Shown piece by piece: positions 26,363 through 38,757 of a stretch of 64,000 bases of DNA (position 1 is its first letter; each line of letters opens with the position of its first letter). A program made the position numbers and the translations under genes. This DNA is from Acridotheres tristis (Eukaryota > Chordata > Aves > Passeriformes > Sturnidae), in NCBI GenBank assembly GCA_037013685.1, contig CM072887.1, forward strand, positions 94,942,347 through 95,006,346, given 5' to 3'. The notes beneath the pieces were generated by a model. That model saw only the letters and a list, made by a program, of their open reading frames with translations, ran no database searches and was not told the DNA's origin.

Positions 26363-26480
26363 TTGCAATGTGGAAAGGAGAGGTAATTCACACTTTTCTA
26401 AAACAACAAATAGTAACAGATCTTTGGCTTCATGTAAGCAGATTTGGGCTTTTTTGGGTCTTTTTTTACAGTGCACAAAT

Positions 26481-26520
26481 ATGATTAGAATTAGAATGAC
26501 ATGATTAGAATTAGAATGAT
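26481..26520. repeat. 20-bp tandem duplication
   Basis: ATGATTAGAATTAGAATGAC is followed directly by a copy differing only at its last base: 19 of 20 identical. Confidence 0.95.
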
Positions 26521-27431
26521 GATGTTTGTATTCAGAAAATCTGCAACTCTGTAATGATGCATATACTACACTGTCCAAATAAAAATATATCTAAAAACCA
26601 TGCCAAATGGTTTTAATTTGCATAAAGTTAACACTAATGGGACAGTATCGTATGTTTTGGATTATATTTCTTCATCTGTCATAAAATATATTTAGTGGAT
26701 TTCACTTAAATACATCATTCTCTATGGTTATATGAATTTAGAGGTATTCCGTTAATTTTATGATGCAAGATTACTCTCCTCAAACTAGTGCAAAACTTAC
26801 ATTCAAGGGTAAAAAGGTACTTCTATTAAAAATATAACAATTATATAATATGTCCCTTCTGTTCTTACTGAAAATCACATCTTCTCTACAAATTTAGCAG
26901 TTGAAGAACTAGAACACAAGGGAAAAAAATACACTGTTGCTGTGTAACTCCATTAAAGATGATGTAGTTACAGTCAATGAAGATCAAGCTGATGCTTTCT
27001 AAATGCTATATTTATAAAGGAGATTTTTTTCTTTTTAAAAAAACTATGGTGCTTTGATTGGATGGCCTTGTTGAAAAGAGAAGTTTTACATGTGTTATGG
27101 TTAAAATGATACAAAGGTTGTCTTTAAATTCTGCTTTCTCCTTTAATGTGTACTGGTGAACTTTGGTCATGGAAACTGGACCTCTGCTTGTTCTTCATTT
27201 TCTCCCTCAAACACCTGTCCATACTCTTGGGGGAAGGACGGTAGCAGGGAATATAAACATTTCACTGAACCTTCCCCAGTAATATACTGGCTAGTTTGTA
27301 TAAAAAATTAAACAGAGGTTGTTTTGAAGTCAGTGGCTAGAATTAGAAGCAGCTAAACTACTCAGATCTGTACTATGGATACATGATTATATATTAAATA
27401 TGTTGGAACAAGTCTGACAGTTTTCCTGTGT

Positions 27432-29246
27432 CACTCATACGCTGGGGTGAGCAGCTCTGGTGCTGGCACATTCAGCAGGAGCAGAGCTCTCCAGCTCCAG
27501 TGTGGTGCCCAAGGGGGTGTCCTGGACAGGGGAACCTTGGCGGGAGTGAGAGTGGCTGATGGGACAGGAGTGGGACCAGGAGCAATGGTGACCAAGTCCC
27601 CACACATGTGTAAAGCAGTCCCTGGAGAGCACCATGACCAGAGCAGGCAACCAGAGGGCTCTGCTGGCTTGGCCAGAGAGCAGCAGCACCTGCCTGGCGG
27701 AGGCCATGACCTCGCCAAGCTCTGCCCCACACCAAGCACAGCTCCTCAGACAGAGCTCTGTTGGGAGCAGCTGCCACCCCAGCCCCCAGAGCAGGGTGAG
27801 CCCAGCCTGCTGTCAGCACAGTCTGCAGCAGAGAGCTCCGTGTGCCAGGCACTCCTGGGCAGAGGGACCTTTCTGATTAACGACAGAGCTGCAGGAGGGG
27901 CACCTGGCTGAGGAGTATCAGCAAGTGCACCAGAGAGATTCATACATAAAGACATGGAGAGAAAGCTTCCTACCCTGATCCAGTCTTGGATTATTATCCA
28001 TTGTGAATTTTTCAGGTGAGCAAAGATGGTTGCACAAGAAGGGCAATCAAGATAAGTCTCAGGGCCTTGGGATGACCAGGGATCAGGAGCACAAGTGTTT
28101 TCTATTATTTCAGCTGCAGGGAATGATGAGTGAAAAGCCAGGAAGAGACAGCAGATCAATACCTGGCTCTGAGCCTAGTGCCATCAGTAGAATATGGGTG
28201 TTTTTTTGATCACGGGTCACTTTAAAAGACATCAGGCCTGAGGACGACACACAGGGTACAACAGTCTCAAAAAGGTCAAAAGAATCTTTGCATAGGACTT
28301 GGCAAGTCTCATAAAAAGAGCTTTCAACTAGATTGGGAGGGGGAAAGGGAAAAAAATCAAGCTGACTAGAGATTAGCCTGGGGTCAGCAGGTGAATGTTT
28401 AAGGGACCGAGTACCAGCAAGGTCCTTCAATCTGTCATCTCGGTAGAGGCAGGGGATGGAGATTTACATGTCAGCAAAGACACAAGGGTTATTGATGAGA
28501 CAGAAATCATGGAAGTGCCCAAGAATTCTCAGAGCTTCTTCCCCTCGTAAGGTGGTGGATCAACAACCTAACTGAAGTGCACACCAACAGACAGAGCATG
28601 GGCAGCAAACAGGAGGGTGTCATTGTACAGCTGGAAAACTAAGACAAATTTGCAATAACAGAAACACGATGGAATGACTTGCGTGAATGGAGTGCTGCAA
28701 TAGATGGCTATAAATTCTTCAGAAGGAATAGACAAGGCAGGAGAAGTGGTGGGGTAGCCCTGTAGGTTAGGCAGTGTTTTGGTGATGGTGATAGCATTGC
28801 ATATTTAGGGTAAGAGTCAGGGGAAAGGCTGATAAGGCAGATGTCCTAGTGGCAATCTGTTATAGACCACCCAAACAGGATGAAGAGGCAGATGAAATAC
28901 ACTATGAGCACATGAGGGTAGTTTCATGATCATTGGCCCTTGTTCTCTTGGGATACTTCAACTTGCAAAATATCTGCTAGAGATGCAACACAGCAAAGAG
29001 AAAACAGTCTAGGAAATTCCTGGAACGTGTGGAACATCAGTTCCTAACACTCTTGGTGAGCAAGCCAACCAGGGGAGGTGTCTTGCTGGAGCTGTTTTTC
29101 ACAAGCAGAGGACTGGTGAGTGATATGATGGTCAGAGGCCACCTTGGCCACAACAATCTCAAAATGATCGTGTTTTCAAGCCTTGGAGAAGCAAGCAGAA
29201 AATCTTAAGAGTTCTTTTCCAACTTAAATGATTCCATGATTCTCTG
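27432..29246 (+). mobile_element. CR1 LINE with ORF1/endonuclease region, internal deletion of RT, and 3' tail
   Basis: Unlike the other copies this one keeps the 5' part. Positions 27,432-28,000 are GC-rich and resemble CR1 ORF1. Positions 28,000-28,440 match the ORF1-ORF2 junction (for example TGATCACGGGTCACTTTA). Positions 28,440-29,170 encode the ORF2 endonuclease: ITETRWNDLREWSAAIDGY near 28,655-28,715, RQGRRSGGVAL, then CYRPPKQDEEADE near 28,859-28,897. The frame is broken by a TAG at 28,763-28,765 and by a shift after about 28,900. The GDFN catalytic motif reads GYFN, the Asp codon being TAC at 28,954-28,956. After about 29,190 the sequence jumps to the CR1 terminus (TTTTCCAACTTAAATGATTC, then CATGATTCTCTG), so the whole reverse transcriptase is missing. 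The element is dead. The 154-codon frame at 27,447-27,911 and its antisense partners are not independent genes. The left boundary is approximate. Confidence 0.88.
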
Positions 29247-29952
29247 TTAGGTCTTGTTCTATTACATAGTAAGAATAATCTGTCCTATCTGTATCTTGTT
29301 GCTGTCTTGAACCAAAGTTATAACATAATGTAAAGAAGCTTCATTAGACAGTAGAATAACTGTCTGCTCTACACAAACACATTCTGAACTATAAGTTGAC
29401 TGGAACCCAGAAGCATATGTTTTAGTAGCCATTTTTAAATGTTCCTTGCAATTAAAATAATAATTCCTTGGATTTCTGATATCTTTATACGTATTCTATT
29501 ATATACTGGACATTGTGAAATTGCACTCCCTGAGGTCTTTCTATGGTAAAAAATTCACATCTTAGATGCTGCTATGAGAAAATATTTTTTTCATCTACGT
29601 TATTATTTTTTCTTCTTCCATCTGTCCTTAATGTGTTTCATGTATTCTGAAAGAAGGAGAGCATAATCTTCCCTCCTGTATTCTGTAGCTCATTATTTTC
29701 CATAGCTTTATCATGTTCCCTGTCTTGCAATTTATTTCCAGCATAGGTAGTACCACTGAGAGTTACGTAAAATTATTGGCCAGCTTGGGACCTGCTGGGT
29801 CAAGTTTACTGCCAGTATAACATCATAACAACATTTATGTGCTAGGAATATTAAAAACATAGAAGGATACTTCAGCATAATAGGTTCTGAAATACTGTCA
29901 TCTTTTTACAGCATCACATGAGACATGTAGCTGTTGTAGAGCTCTAGTGAGT
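29247..29952. other. Unique AT-rich spacer
   Basis: No gene, repeat or regulatory element recognised between the CR1 and the LTR. Confidence 0.5.
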
Positions 29953-30964
29953 TGATGCTGGTTTAATGCCAGGCACCCACCAAAGCCACTCTGGACAGGA
30001 GAGAGAAAATATAACAAAGGGTTCATGGGTTGAGATAAGGACCAGGAGAGATCACTTACCAAATACTGTCATGGGCAAAGCAGAAGCAAATTAGAGATAT
30101 TAATTGAATTTTTTGGTAACAAAATCAGACCAGTATAGTGAGAAGTGAAATAAGACCTTAAAAAATACCTTCCTCCCAGTGGTGCAGGAGGATGTGGAAT
30201 GGGGGTTATGGTCAGTTTATCATAGGTTGTTTCTGCTGCTGCTCAGTGGGAGGGCTCCTGATCCAGCATGGGGTCCCTCCCACAGGACATAGCTGTCTAA
30301 AATTCTCCATTGTGAGTCCATTCCACAGGAAGCAATCCTTCACAAACTGCTGCAGTGTGAGTCACTCAAGGACAGGCTGTTTCAGTCCCCTATGGAGTCA
30401 CAAGTCCCTCCAGCAAACCTGCTCCAGTGTGGGCTCCTCTCTCCACACTTTGCAGGTCCCTGCCAGGACCCTGGTTCAGTACAGATTTCTCACAGGGTCA
30501 CAGCCTCCTCTCAGGCATCCTCCTGCTCCAGCGTGGCCTCCTCCATGGGCTGCAGGTGGATCTCTGCATCCCTGTGGTTCTCCATGGGCTGCAGGGGCAC
30601 AGCTGCCTCACCATGGTCTCACCATGGGCTGCAGGGGAATCTCAGCTCTGGTGCCTGGAGCACCTCCTGCCCCTCCTGCACTGACCTTGGTGTCTGCAGA
30701 GCTGTTCCTCTTGTGTTCTCATCCTGCTCTGCTCTGGCTGCAATTACATCATAATCAAGTACATAATAATTCCTTTTTCTTCTGAAATATGTTCTTGCAG
30801 AGACATTACCATAATTTCTGGTTGGCCTGGCCCTGGCCTGCATCACATCCATCTTGGAGCTTCCAGGGATTGGTTCTACTGGACACGGAGGAAGCTTCTG
30901 GCAGCTTCTCACAGAAGTCACCTCTGTAGCCCCTCTGCTTCCAAAACCTGGCTACACAAATACA
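29953..30964 (-). mobile_element. Solo LTR of avian endogenous retrovirus, family B, about 1.0 kb
   Basis: On the minus strand it starts TGTATTTGTGTAGCCAGG at 30,964 and runs to about 29,953. Its interior is GC-rich and built from loosely repeated words, seen on the plus strand as CCATGGGCTGCAGG (three times at 30,540-30,640) and CTCCAGYGTGGGCTCCTC-like units, which is typical of this bird LTR family. Towards its 3' end the plus strand has GGGTTGAGATAAGGACC and GGACAGGAGAGAGAAAATA. The 49,481-50,371 element is a second copy in the opposite orientation. There is no internal retroviral coding sequence nearby and no clear target-site duplication. The longest open frame of the window (197 codons, 30,192-30,785) lies here antisense to the LTR and is most simply a by-product of its GC-rich repeats. 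Confidence 0.87.
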
Positions 30965-32468
30965 TTTGCAAATTTATAATTTTTTTGTGAACTATTAGAT
31001 AATAAAGGAAATTTAAGGACAAGTCCATGATATGAAGTTCATGACTTTACAGGTGTATCTGGAATACTAACTATCATATCTTTGGCTCCTCCAACAATAA
31101 ACTAAGATGAAAGAAATAACATACAATTAATACTCCAGAAAAGTAGGAAAATCCCTGTTCTTTGGAAAGGGACTCCATGAGCCAGCGCCTTTGGCTAGAA
31201 CTTTTGGGCAGAACTTGTTTACAGTAGCTAAGATGATGTCTATGAGCATAGATGATGAAAAGGCAGAAGTACTTGTATTACATTCAATAAATTTCTAATA
31301 ATTTTGTACTACTGTGGTGGGGTTTTGACTGACTTTGCTCTTTTGTCCTAAAGTGTGTTCAGCCAAGTCTGATTAGAACAGGAGAGTCTCAATAGGAACA
31401 CTAGGACATGACCAGCCTCCACCCAGCTCATATTGTATCACCAGCACTGCCTGAAAGAAGACCCTTGGGGAAAAGTATAAAAATGTAGAAGTAATTTCTC
31501 ATTATTTCCCAGGTACACTGTCCCAGGCTCCATCATTTGTGTCTTTGGGATTTCCTGGCCACCAGTGGCATCCATAATAGACTCTCCATCCATGAATTTG
31601 GCTAATCATGCTGTGAGCGTATGCAAATGATCACAATGAATTGCAGTTGGACTATTACTCATGTAAAGAAATGTCCTTTTTTGTTTGGGGATTTTACACT
31701 TGATAATTTTTCAGTGATTTTAATTTTTTTTATTTTTTAGGTATATCTCAATTCTAATCCGAACAAACAATTGCTGCCTATTCTCCTACAGAACATATTT
31801 CAAATCCTTTCAAGATTTTTTTTTTCTTCTCCTTAACACAGTCTGCACAGTTCTGGGTCTGAACTATTCTGGATCCAGATATCAAGAGAAAATGGAATTG
31901 TGGCAGAAAGGCACATCAGGTAAACTACTTTTGGGAAAAGTGAAGGTGGAGATATGTCTTATATTCACCACAAATGCTTTTTTAGCACTTTACAGGTTGA
32001 GTTGTTTTCCTGAAACTCACCAGCTGACAGCCCTAAAAACTGCTCCATGTGAAGCAAAGCAAAAGAGTAAAAGAGCAAGAGTTCATGTTATGGTAGATAG
32101 AATCCATGTAGAACTCTCAGGTTAATGGTAGTTTTGAAGAGGTAGAACTGAAATTTATTGTATAATGAACATACATAACAATACACAGAACCTTGTCTGT
32201 TTACTAAAAGATCAAAATATTTTCCTGCCTGAAATATTTCAGTGCAGTGTTGCCCCAATGAGAAGATTCATAATGAAGGAAATTCAAATTATTAATTTTG
32301 CTAATTAATAAAATATCTTCTTCAGAATGCTGGCTATCCAAAAGAGAGCCCATATTCTTCATCTTTATAATCTTTACGTATGTTTTCCTATGTTATTGCA
32401 ACATTCATTCCTGTTGATACATTTTTATTAGGGATTTCCCCAAGCTGTGGCCTATTGTTAAATTACTA

Positions 32469-32497
32469 ATTGAATATACAATCATTGAATATACAAT
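32469..32497. repeat. 15-bp tandem duplication
   Basis: ATTGAATATACAAT occurs twice, one base apart, with all 14 bases identical. Confidence 0.93.
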
Positions 32498-33749
32498 ACT
32501 TACATTATCACACTATATTTTACATGCAATAATACCATACTTACATTAAATAAACTACACATACCATTTAAAAGATTAATCAAACAAATTGCAAAATATC
32601 TGATAAGTGTGATTTCATGATCAGTGTCAGAGCAGTTTATTTAGTGGTGGGATTGCTTTTCTCTTCATTTTTTTGTATATAGTTTCAGGAAAATTTAATT
32701 ATTAAAATCTATAATATATTATTTGATATCAACTTTCTATCCATTTTATGTTCATTAAAACCAGTGATATGTTTCTATGCATCAGTAAATTATTTAGATG
32801 CCCCAACTCAAAGTATTTCCTCATTTCACTTCAGAATAAGGGAGTTTAGGAGCAGCAGTTCCCAAATAGACTCAGGAAAGTGGACTTCAACAAAATGTGC
32901 CAAAAGGAAGAAAAAATCAAGAAAAATTCTTAGTTGTTGTCTGCTATTTTTAAGTGGAAAAAGTTGAGCAAAGCAAATATTTTAAAGTAACTGTTTTGGC
33001 TGAAGATCAGGGAGGAAGACTATATAGGAAAAGAGTAGAAAGAGGTTCTAGGGGTTAGAACAATGAAGAAATGAGCATTTTAGTATAAAACACTCATTGG
33101 GAATTTAACATTGTGTTGAAAAATTGGAAGGGGACATTCCAGCCTAGTAGTAAGGTAAAAGGGGCTGAGGACTCTCACAATTCCAAGTTCTCAGATACAG
33201 TGAGAAGCAACATCTTTGCTCTGCTGTGGAATATGAACTGGTATGTGCTCTCACAGGGCAGCTCATCCATCTTGTTTCTCAAACCAACACAGGTCAAAGG
33301 CTGTACACTGTTTATATTAAAGGGGTTTTTGATGCCTTGGGAATAATGAGCTTTCTATACATCCAGAAATGAAATCCCATCACTAATGGGAATAAAGGGA
33401 AGCTGAGATAATATTGGGTATCAGTGCTCTATGAATATGATTTCAGGGGACAGTTTTAATTCACATTGCTTGCTGTTTATTGAATAACTCTGCTTTTCTG
33501 ATTTGAAATAGGCCAACACAGAGTTAACCCTGCACAAAAATGATAAACAAGTTTAAAATAGAATTTTAAAAAGAAACTTTCCCCACTTTTAAAATACAAA
33601 GGGCTTTCTTAAAAAAATATTGATTTCGCAATATTCTGAAATAAAAAAGAAAGAGAGTGTTTTAATTTAATATGTTTTCAGAAATGCTGGTAGAGACAGT
33701 TTAGCTTTCTAGACAGAATTGCAAAAGTACCAGGGATGAGAGAGTCATA

Positions 33750-33811
33750 AATTTTAATTTTTTAATTTTTTAGTTTTTTTAATTTTTAATTTTTTTAATT
33801 TTTTAATTTTT
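33750..33811. repeat. A/T minisatellite, TTTTTTAATT-type units
   Basis: About 60 bp of alternating T runs and AATT words with a unit of 8-10 bp (TTAATTTTTTAATTTTTTAG and variants). It makes the Lys/Leu-rich tail of a spurious minus-strand frame at 33,754-34,014. Confidence 0.9.
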
Positions 33812-34319
33812 GGGGTCAAAGTAACCAAGGCAAAGGATATTAGGATAAGAAATATTTTTCTGACCTGAAAAAAATTTAAAACCATCTTTTCACTATTTGT
33901 TATTGGGCTTGATTCAGGTAATTTGTATTTAGAGGATAGTTTATTTCTCTGTTTAGTGTAGTTAACCAGTCCTGCCTGCCCAGATGGAGACAGGTGATCA
34001 ATCTTTATGGACACTGGCAGGTACCTCTGAAGTTAGAGGGCCCAGATCAAATGAGGTCTTCCTTAGTATAATGTGTCCTTCATACCTCCCGGGGAGCAGA
34101 CACCCAACATGCACTTAATGAGAACCCTTAGGTGTAGAACTACCATGTAATAAACATTTATTCTCTTAGAATTCAGAATACACATTAATTTTCCCAGAAA
34201 CAACAAAAGTAGTAGTAAATATGGTAGTAAATAAAAATGTGAAAAGTTAGAAAAATGCTTGAGGAAGAAAAAGAAATGGGTTAAGTCTTTCCTTGTTGTC
34301 TCCCCCAAAGTGGTTTGAA

Positions 34320-34790
34320 CACAGAATCATAAAATCATTAAGGTTGGAAAAGACCTCCAAGATCATCAAGTACAAACAATAACCTTGCACTGTTATGTCT
34401 GCCACTAAACCATATCCTCAAGTGTCACATCCACACACCTTTAGAACACTTTCAGAGGTGGTGACTCCACCACTTCCCTGGGCAGCCAGTTCAAGCGCTT
34501 TACCACCCTTTCAGTGAAGAAATTCCCCAACATGAACTTTCCCTGGTGCAGCTTGAGCCCGTTTCCTCTTGTCCTGTTGCAAGTTACCTGGGAGAAGAGA
34601 CCAAACCCCACCTGGCTACAGCCTCTTTCAGGCAGTTATAGAGGGCATTAAGGTCTCCTTTGAACCTCCTTTTGTCCAGGCTAAACAATCCCAGCTCCCC
34701 TCAGCTGCTCCTCGTGTGGCTTCTTCTCTAGACTCTCCATCAGTTTCATTGCCCTTCTCTGGACACAATCCAGCACTGCCCAAGTTCCCA
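34320..34790 (-). mobile_element. CR1 LINE 3' fragment, reverse orientation
   Basis: The plus strand begins with the reverse complement of the CR1 terminus, ACAGAATCATAAAATCATTAA, then GGTTGGAAAAGACCTCCAAG. It continues through GCCAGTTCAAGCGCTTTACC, TTTCAGTGAAGAAATTCCCC and TGCAGCTTGAGCCCGTTTCC to CTTCTCTGGACACAATCCAG at about 34,770. This is the ORF2 C-terminal region plus the 3' UTR in reverse, about 470 bp. The right boundary is approximate, and the 107-codon plus-strand frame at 34,569-34,892 is a shadow. Confidence 0.93.
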
Positions 34791-37700
34791 CATGATGATT
34801 ATGTCCAGTCTTCCAAAGCCTTCTCTAAACAAAAGATTAAAGCATACTCTGGAATGTTGCCACCATTCTTACCAAATCTGTCCCTTATGTAGAAGAGATT
34901 ATAAAATTGAGGTGACACTCCTCCCACACTAGTGTTTATGGCTCTCTCTGTAATGAAGTGGTGGAGGAAGTCTGGCCTCTATCCCAGTTCCTAAAGCTGT
35001 TGATGTATCTCACTGGAGACTGTTAAACAGAAAAAGTACAAGACATATCCAAGAGAAGAAATGACAATCCAGTGTCTCTCTTTCTCCATCTTGAAAAAAG
35101 AACAATTTCCTTCAATGACTTTCAAAGTTGCATTCTAGCAGAAGATATCACCATAGACTTGTAGCATCTGGGTAGTGCAGATGATATATCATTTCCATAA
35201 GAACATTACATGAACTGTTAACTTAAAAAAAGAATGATGTTTTATTCCCTTTGTAATTAACAACCATAATGTCAGTTATGATGTAAAAATGTCTGTTAAT
35301 TCAGAAGTCTGATGTTCTATTCCTATTTGTGTTAATGTGAAAGCAGTTTGCTGTGTTTTGTAGCATCAGAATTGAAGTGCAGAACCCGAATCCTTTTAAG
35401 AAACTCAGTCTGCGTTATGATTGCCTCAGGATAAAATTTTGGCTCTTTAAACATCCACATGTAGACATAAACAACTTTTTTTCCTGAGTTTTGTGTGAAG
35501 TACCTAATATTTTTGCACAGGTTATATTTCTAGAGAAGTGCGTTCCCATCTTACGACCCAACTGTTCAGCCTATCTGTATTTCTTCAGATGAATAATAAA
35601 CTAAGAACTCTTGTTTTGGCTGTATGGCTGAATATAAGCTTACAGACTGCCATAAATTGAGAGTAGTGGTTACAAGTTTTCTGATTTAAGATACTCTGTA
35701 TGATGCTGAAAATGTGTATGAAGTTGATAACAGTAATATGAAGAAGACAGTAGTAAATAAATTACTATCAAACATAACTGTATTTATAACATTTCTATCT
35801 GTAATAAATACAGTTTCAGAAAAAGTAGTGCTAGAAGAAGTTATTGAGCACTCATTGGCAGTATAGCATAATTAAGAATTCTGTTCTGTCTAATCAGAAG
35901 CACAATATAAAATGAACAGTTAAATGTGAAACTAGCTATAAATATGATGAGGCTGGGCAGCTTGGGGAGAAATATCTTGTAAAAGGTTTTGTAACTAACT
36001 TCAGTTATGCATAAAAGAAAACTTTATTTCAAATGTGAAAAATACCTACTATTCGAATCTGGTCAAATCTGTACTGTTCAAATTCCCTGTAGGTTTTCTG
36101 GGCTCCAGTAGTCCCATAAATATGTTAATTAGAAAACTATTGACTGTTTTAACACCTTTCTGTTCTCAGCTGATTCAGACTCAGCTTTTAGGACAAACAA
36201 ATCTTCAGTTGTGATGTGTGTGTGTCTTTCATAACAAGCAGTTGCCCAGCGCGTTTTCTTTCCAAAGAAATGTGCATATTAAAAATGTATGAGGAGTCAA
36301 CACAGATCTTAATTTTTGTTCAAGTCAGCGTTCAAGAATCTGGTAAAAGGACTGGAAAACATCCTTTATTTTCTGGCTCCTACATCTTGAGTAGTGAGAC
36401 TCAAGGCTTCAATTATATTTTTCCAAGGAAAAGCATCTCAGCGCATTCAAAATATCAAAATACCAGATATATCCATCAGTATACTCTGATAAGGTCTGTG
36501 CTGCCGTTGTTTCTGTCCAGTTTTGTTGAGCAAGACACTTGGTCTCTTAGTTGTCAGTGCAGCTTGAGAAGACAAGCTTAGTTCAGCTTAGTTGGTTACA
36601 GAAATAACAATGACCTGTGGTGTCTGCTTATGTTTCCATATGTCTTCTCTGTCTTGTACAGATGTTAGAGGTCCATATTTTTATGTACTAGGGTGGATTT
36701 GCACTCTGCCTTGTGTGGCAAATTAATATAGACTCTACACAGACCTAAAAAGATACAGACATCTGCAGACAATATGCCAACACAGATTTAAATAAAAGGC
36801 AATGATGCATCACCACTCACAAATATCTGCTCCTGGCCAGAGAGTACAGACCATAGAATGACTTATTTAGACTTAGAGTGTTTAATTTTAGTAGGTAAGG
36901 TAGAGTGTAATAAATGCCATTAATCTGGAAAAATGTAAGGAAATCATGTAAGCTATATCTATAACCAAGGTCATAGCAGCTTGGAAGGAAAGAATAAATG
37001 CTCTCTGCAATTTGTATTCTGCTCTGACTAGGTGGCTCCCAGCATGGGAGCTTGGACCATAGAGAATATGTGTTTACATCAAACTCTTTTCTGTGTTTCA
37101 TACACTTAAAATGCATTTCTTTGCTATACTTATGCTCTTATACTATAAATCCTTAAAAACTATTGTATTACAGACATCAAAATGAGCTCTCATCTCAGAG
37201 AGAGTGTCATGGGAATATTTCACATTTGTTTTACTGCTTAAAAAAAGCAGACAAGAAGAAAACTCTGGACAGAAATTACTGGATGTGAAAGAAGATTCCA
37301 GAAATTCCTTCACAGAGATCCCGTGGCTCCCAATGGACTATGTAGCCTGAATTGGTCAATAAGAAGTAAAAAGAGCAAATAAGCTTCCAACATTAAATAA
37401 AATGTAATAAATACCAATTCATGCATGGAAGAACTCTGGGAAACAAGAAAACCAGCAGAATATGTACTTGTGACAGATAGGATGTGGGTCATCTTAGGAT
37501 GGTCACAACAATTGTATTCTTATTTGGCTTTCTCCACCCATGTGTCTAGAGAGAAGATGAGTAGCAGAGAATTTCAGTAATTACAGCCTGAGACCCAGGA
37601 AATTTGACTGTCACTCCTGTTGAGCTCTAGTCTCTCCTATAGCTGGTGAAGTTATGAAAAAATCACTAGTGCCTGGATTCCTCACATTAAATTTAGGCAC

Positions 37701-37856
37701 TAATGGAAGATTAGATTGTCAATGGAGGAAAAAACCCAAACACTTCCACTGGGTCAGGGATATCCAGATGGGCTGAACCACTTACTATTTATTGGGTGTA
37801 AACATTTCTGTCTTCAACTGAGACAAATGCCTCTAAGTAGATGTCATGTATTTGGT

Positions 37857-37905
37857 GGATGGATGTATTTTGGATGGGATGTATTTTGATGTATTCTTTT
37901 GGATT
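37857..37905. repeat. Imperfect GGATGTATTTT repeats
   Basis: The word GATGTATTTT, or a one-base variant of it, occurs three times within about 45 bp (GGATGTATTTT, GGATGTATTTT, GATGTATTCTTTT). This is a small decayed minisatellite. Confidence 0.75.
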
Positions 37906-38724
37906 CCTATACATAATGGGAATTCTGTGAGAATAAATACTTTTAAAAGTTTTTGGCTATGACATTATGTATCTTAACTGCAAAGTCATCCAATACATGG
38001 TGATAGTCTGCCTTACAGGGACCAGTACAAAGAGTCTCTAATTTTATCTGGATCACCAGAATACAAATAGAAGTTTTCTGATATTGCTAAGCCTTCTCCA
38101 CCACACACAGAGACACTTTTATTTGACCTTACACTGGAGGCCAACCTGTGTCTGAATATTTTGACTTGTTGAACAGGCAGCATCTGTAGCCAAGGCCTTG
38201 CATAACCTCTAAGACCACAGATATTTTTATCTGGATAGGGCTCAAAATATTCTTTTGCCAGTTTTTAAGGTTTTCTGCCCAAACATCTACTTTGTTTATG
38301 CACCAGTACTATCAATGACACTGGCATGGCCCTGTAAATATATTGCCTAACTAACAAAGGAGAGTTAATAGATGAGAGATAAAACATACATAGCATACTT
38401 CTGCAAAGCCCAGCTATTAGGAGTCTGATTGTACTTCTGTTTGTGCAGTTGCAAGCTGGGAACAATTCCACTAAGTTTAACAGTTATATAGAATACAAGT
38501 GGTGTTAGTTGAGAAAAGAAACCGGCTTTTTACTTCCTCTGGCCTTTCATGGTCTAATTATAGCTTTAACATACAGATTCGGGGTTAGGGTCACAAGGGC
38601 TTTGCTAGACCTAAATGTTTCCTGTCAAAATCACAAGTAGCAGAATATTTTCCTTGAAATCTAATGGGGTTGCAAGCACTACCAAAGATGACTATTACTT
38701 AGAGAAAGCTATTTTTAATTACTT

Positions 38725-38757
38725 AAAACACAAAACAAAACAAAACCAAAACCCAAC
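38725..38757. repeat. (AAAAC)n microsatellite
   Basis: AAAACACAAAACAAAACAAA followed by ACC-interrupted units, about 33 bp. Confidence 0.85.

Larger units (their letters stand above)
25301..27431. other. Unique AT-rich sequence with two short tandem duplications
   Basis: No gene or transposon is recognised. Two separate exact short tandem duplications lie close together (26,331-26,362 and 26,481-26,520). Confidence 0.55.
30965..34319. other. Unique AT-rich sequence
   Basis: No gene is recognised. It contains a 15-bp tandem duplication (32,469-32,497), an A/T minisatellite (33,750-33,811) and a possible but unproven LTR-like patch at 31,313-31,635 (TG start, GTATAAAA near 31,478, CACA end, no matching flanking duplication). 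Confidence 0.5.

Noticed and set aside
27447..27911. 154-codon open frame in GC-rich DNA, with several antisense frames, as a possible gene
   Set aside because: It lies in the 5' part of the CR1 copy that continues into recognisable endonuclease sequence. Frames are open on both strands because the DNA is GC-rich, and no host domain is visible.
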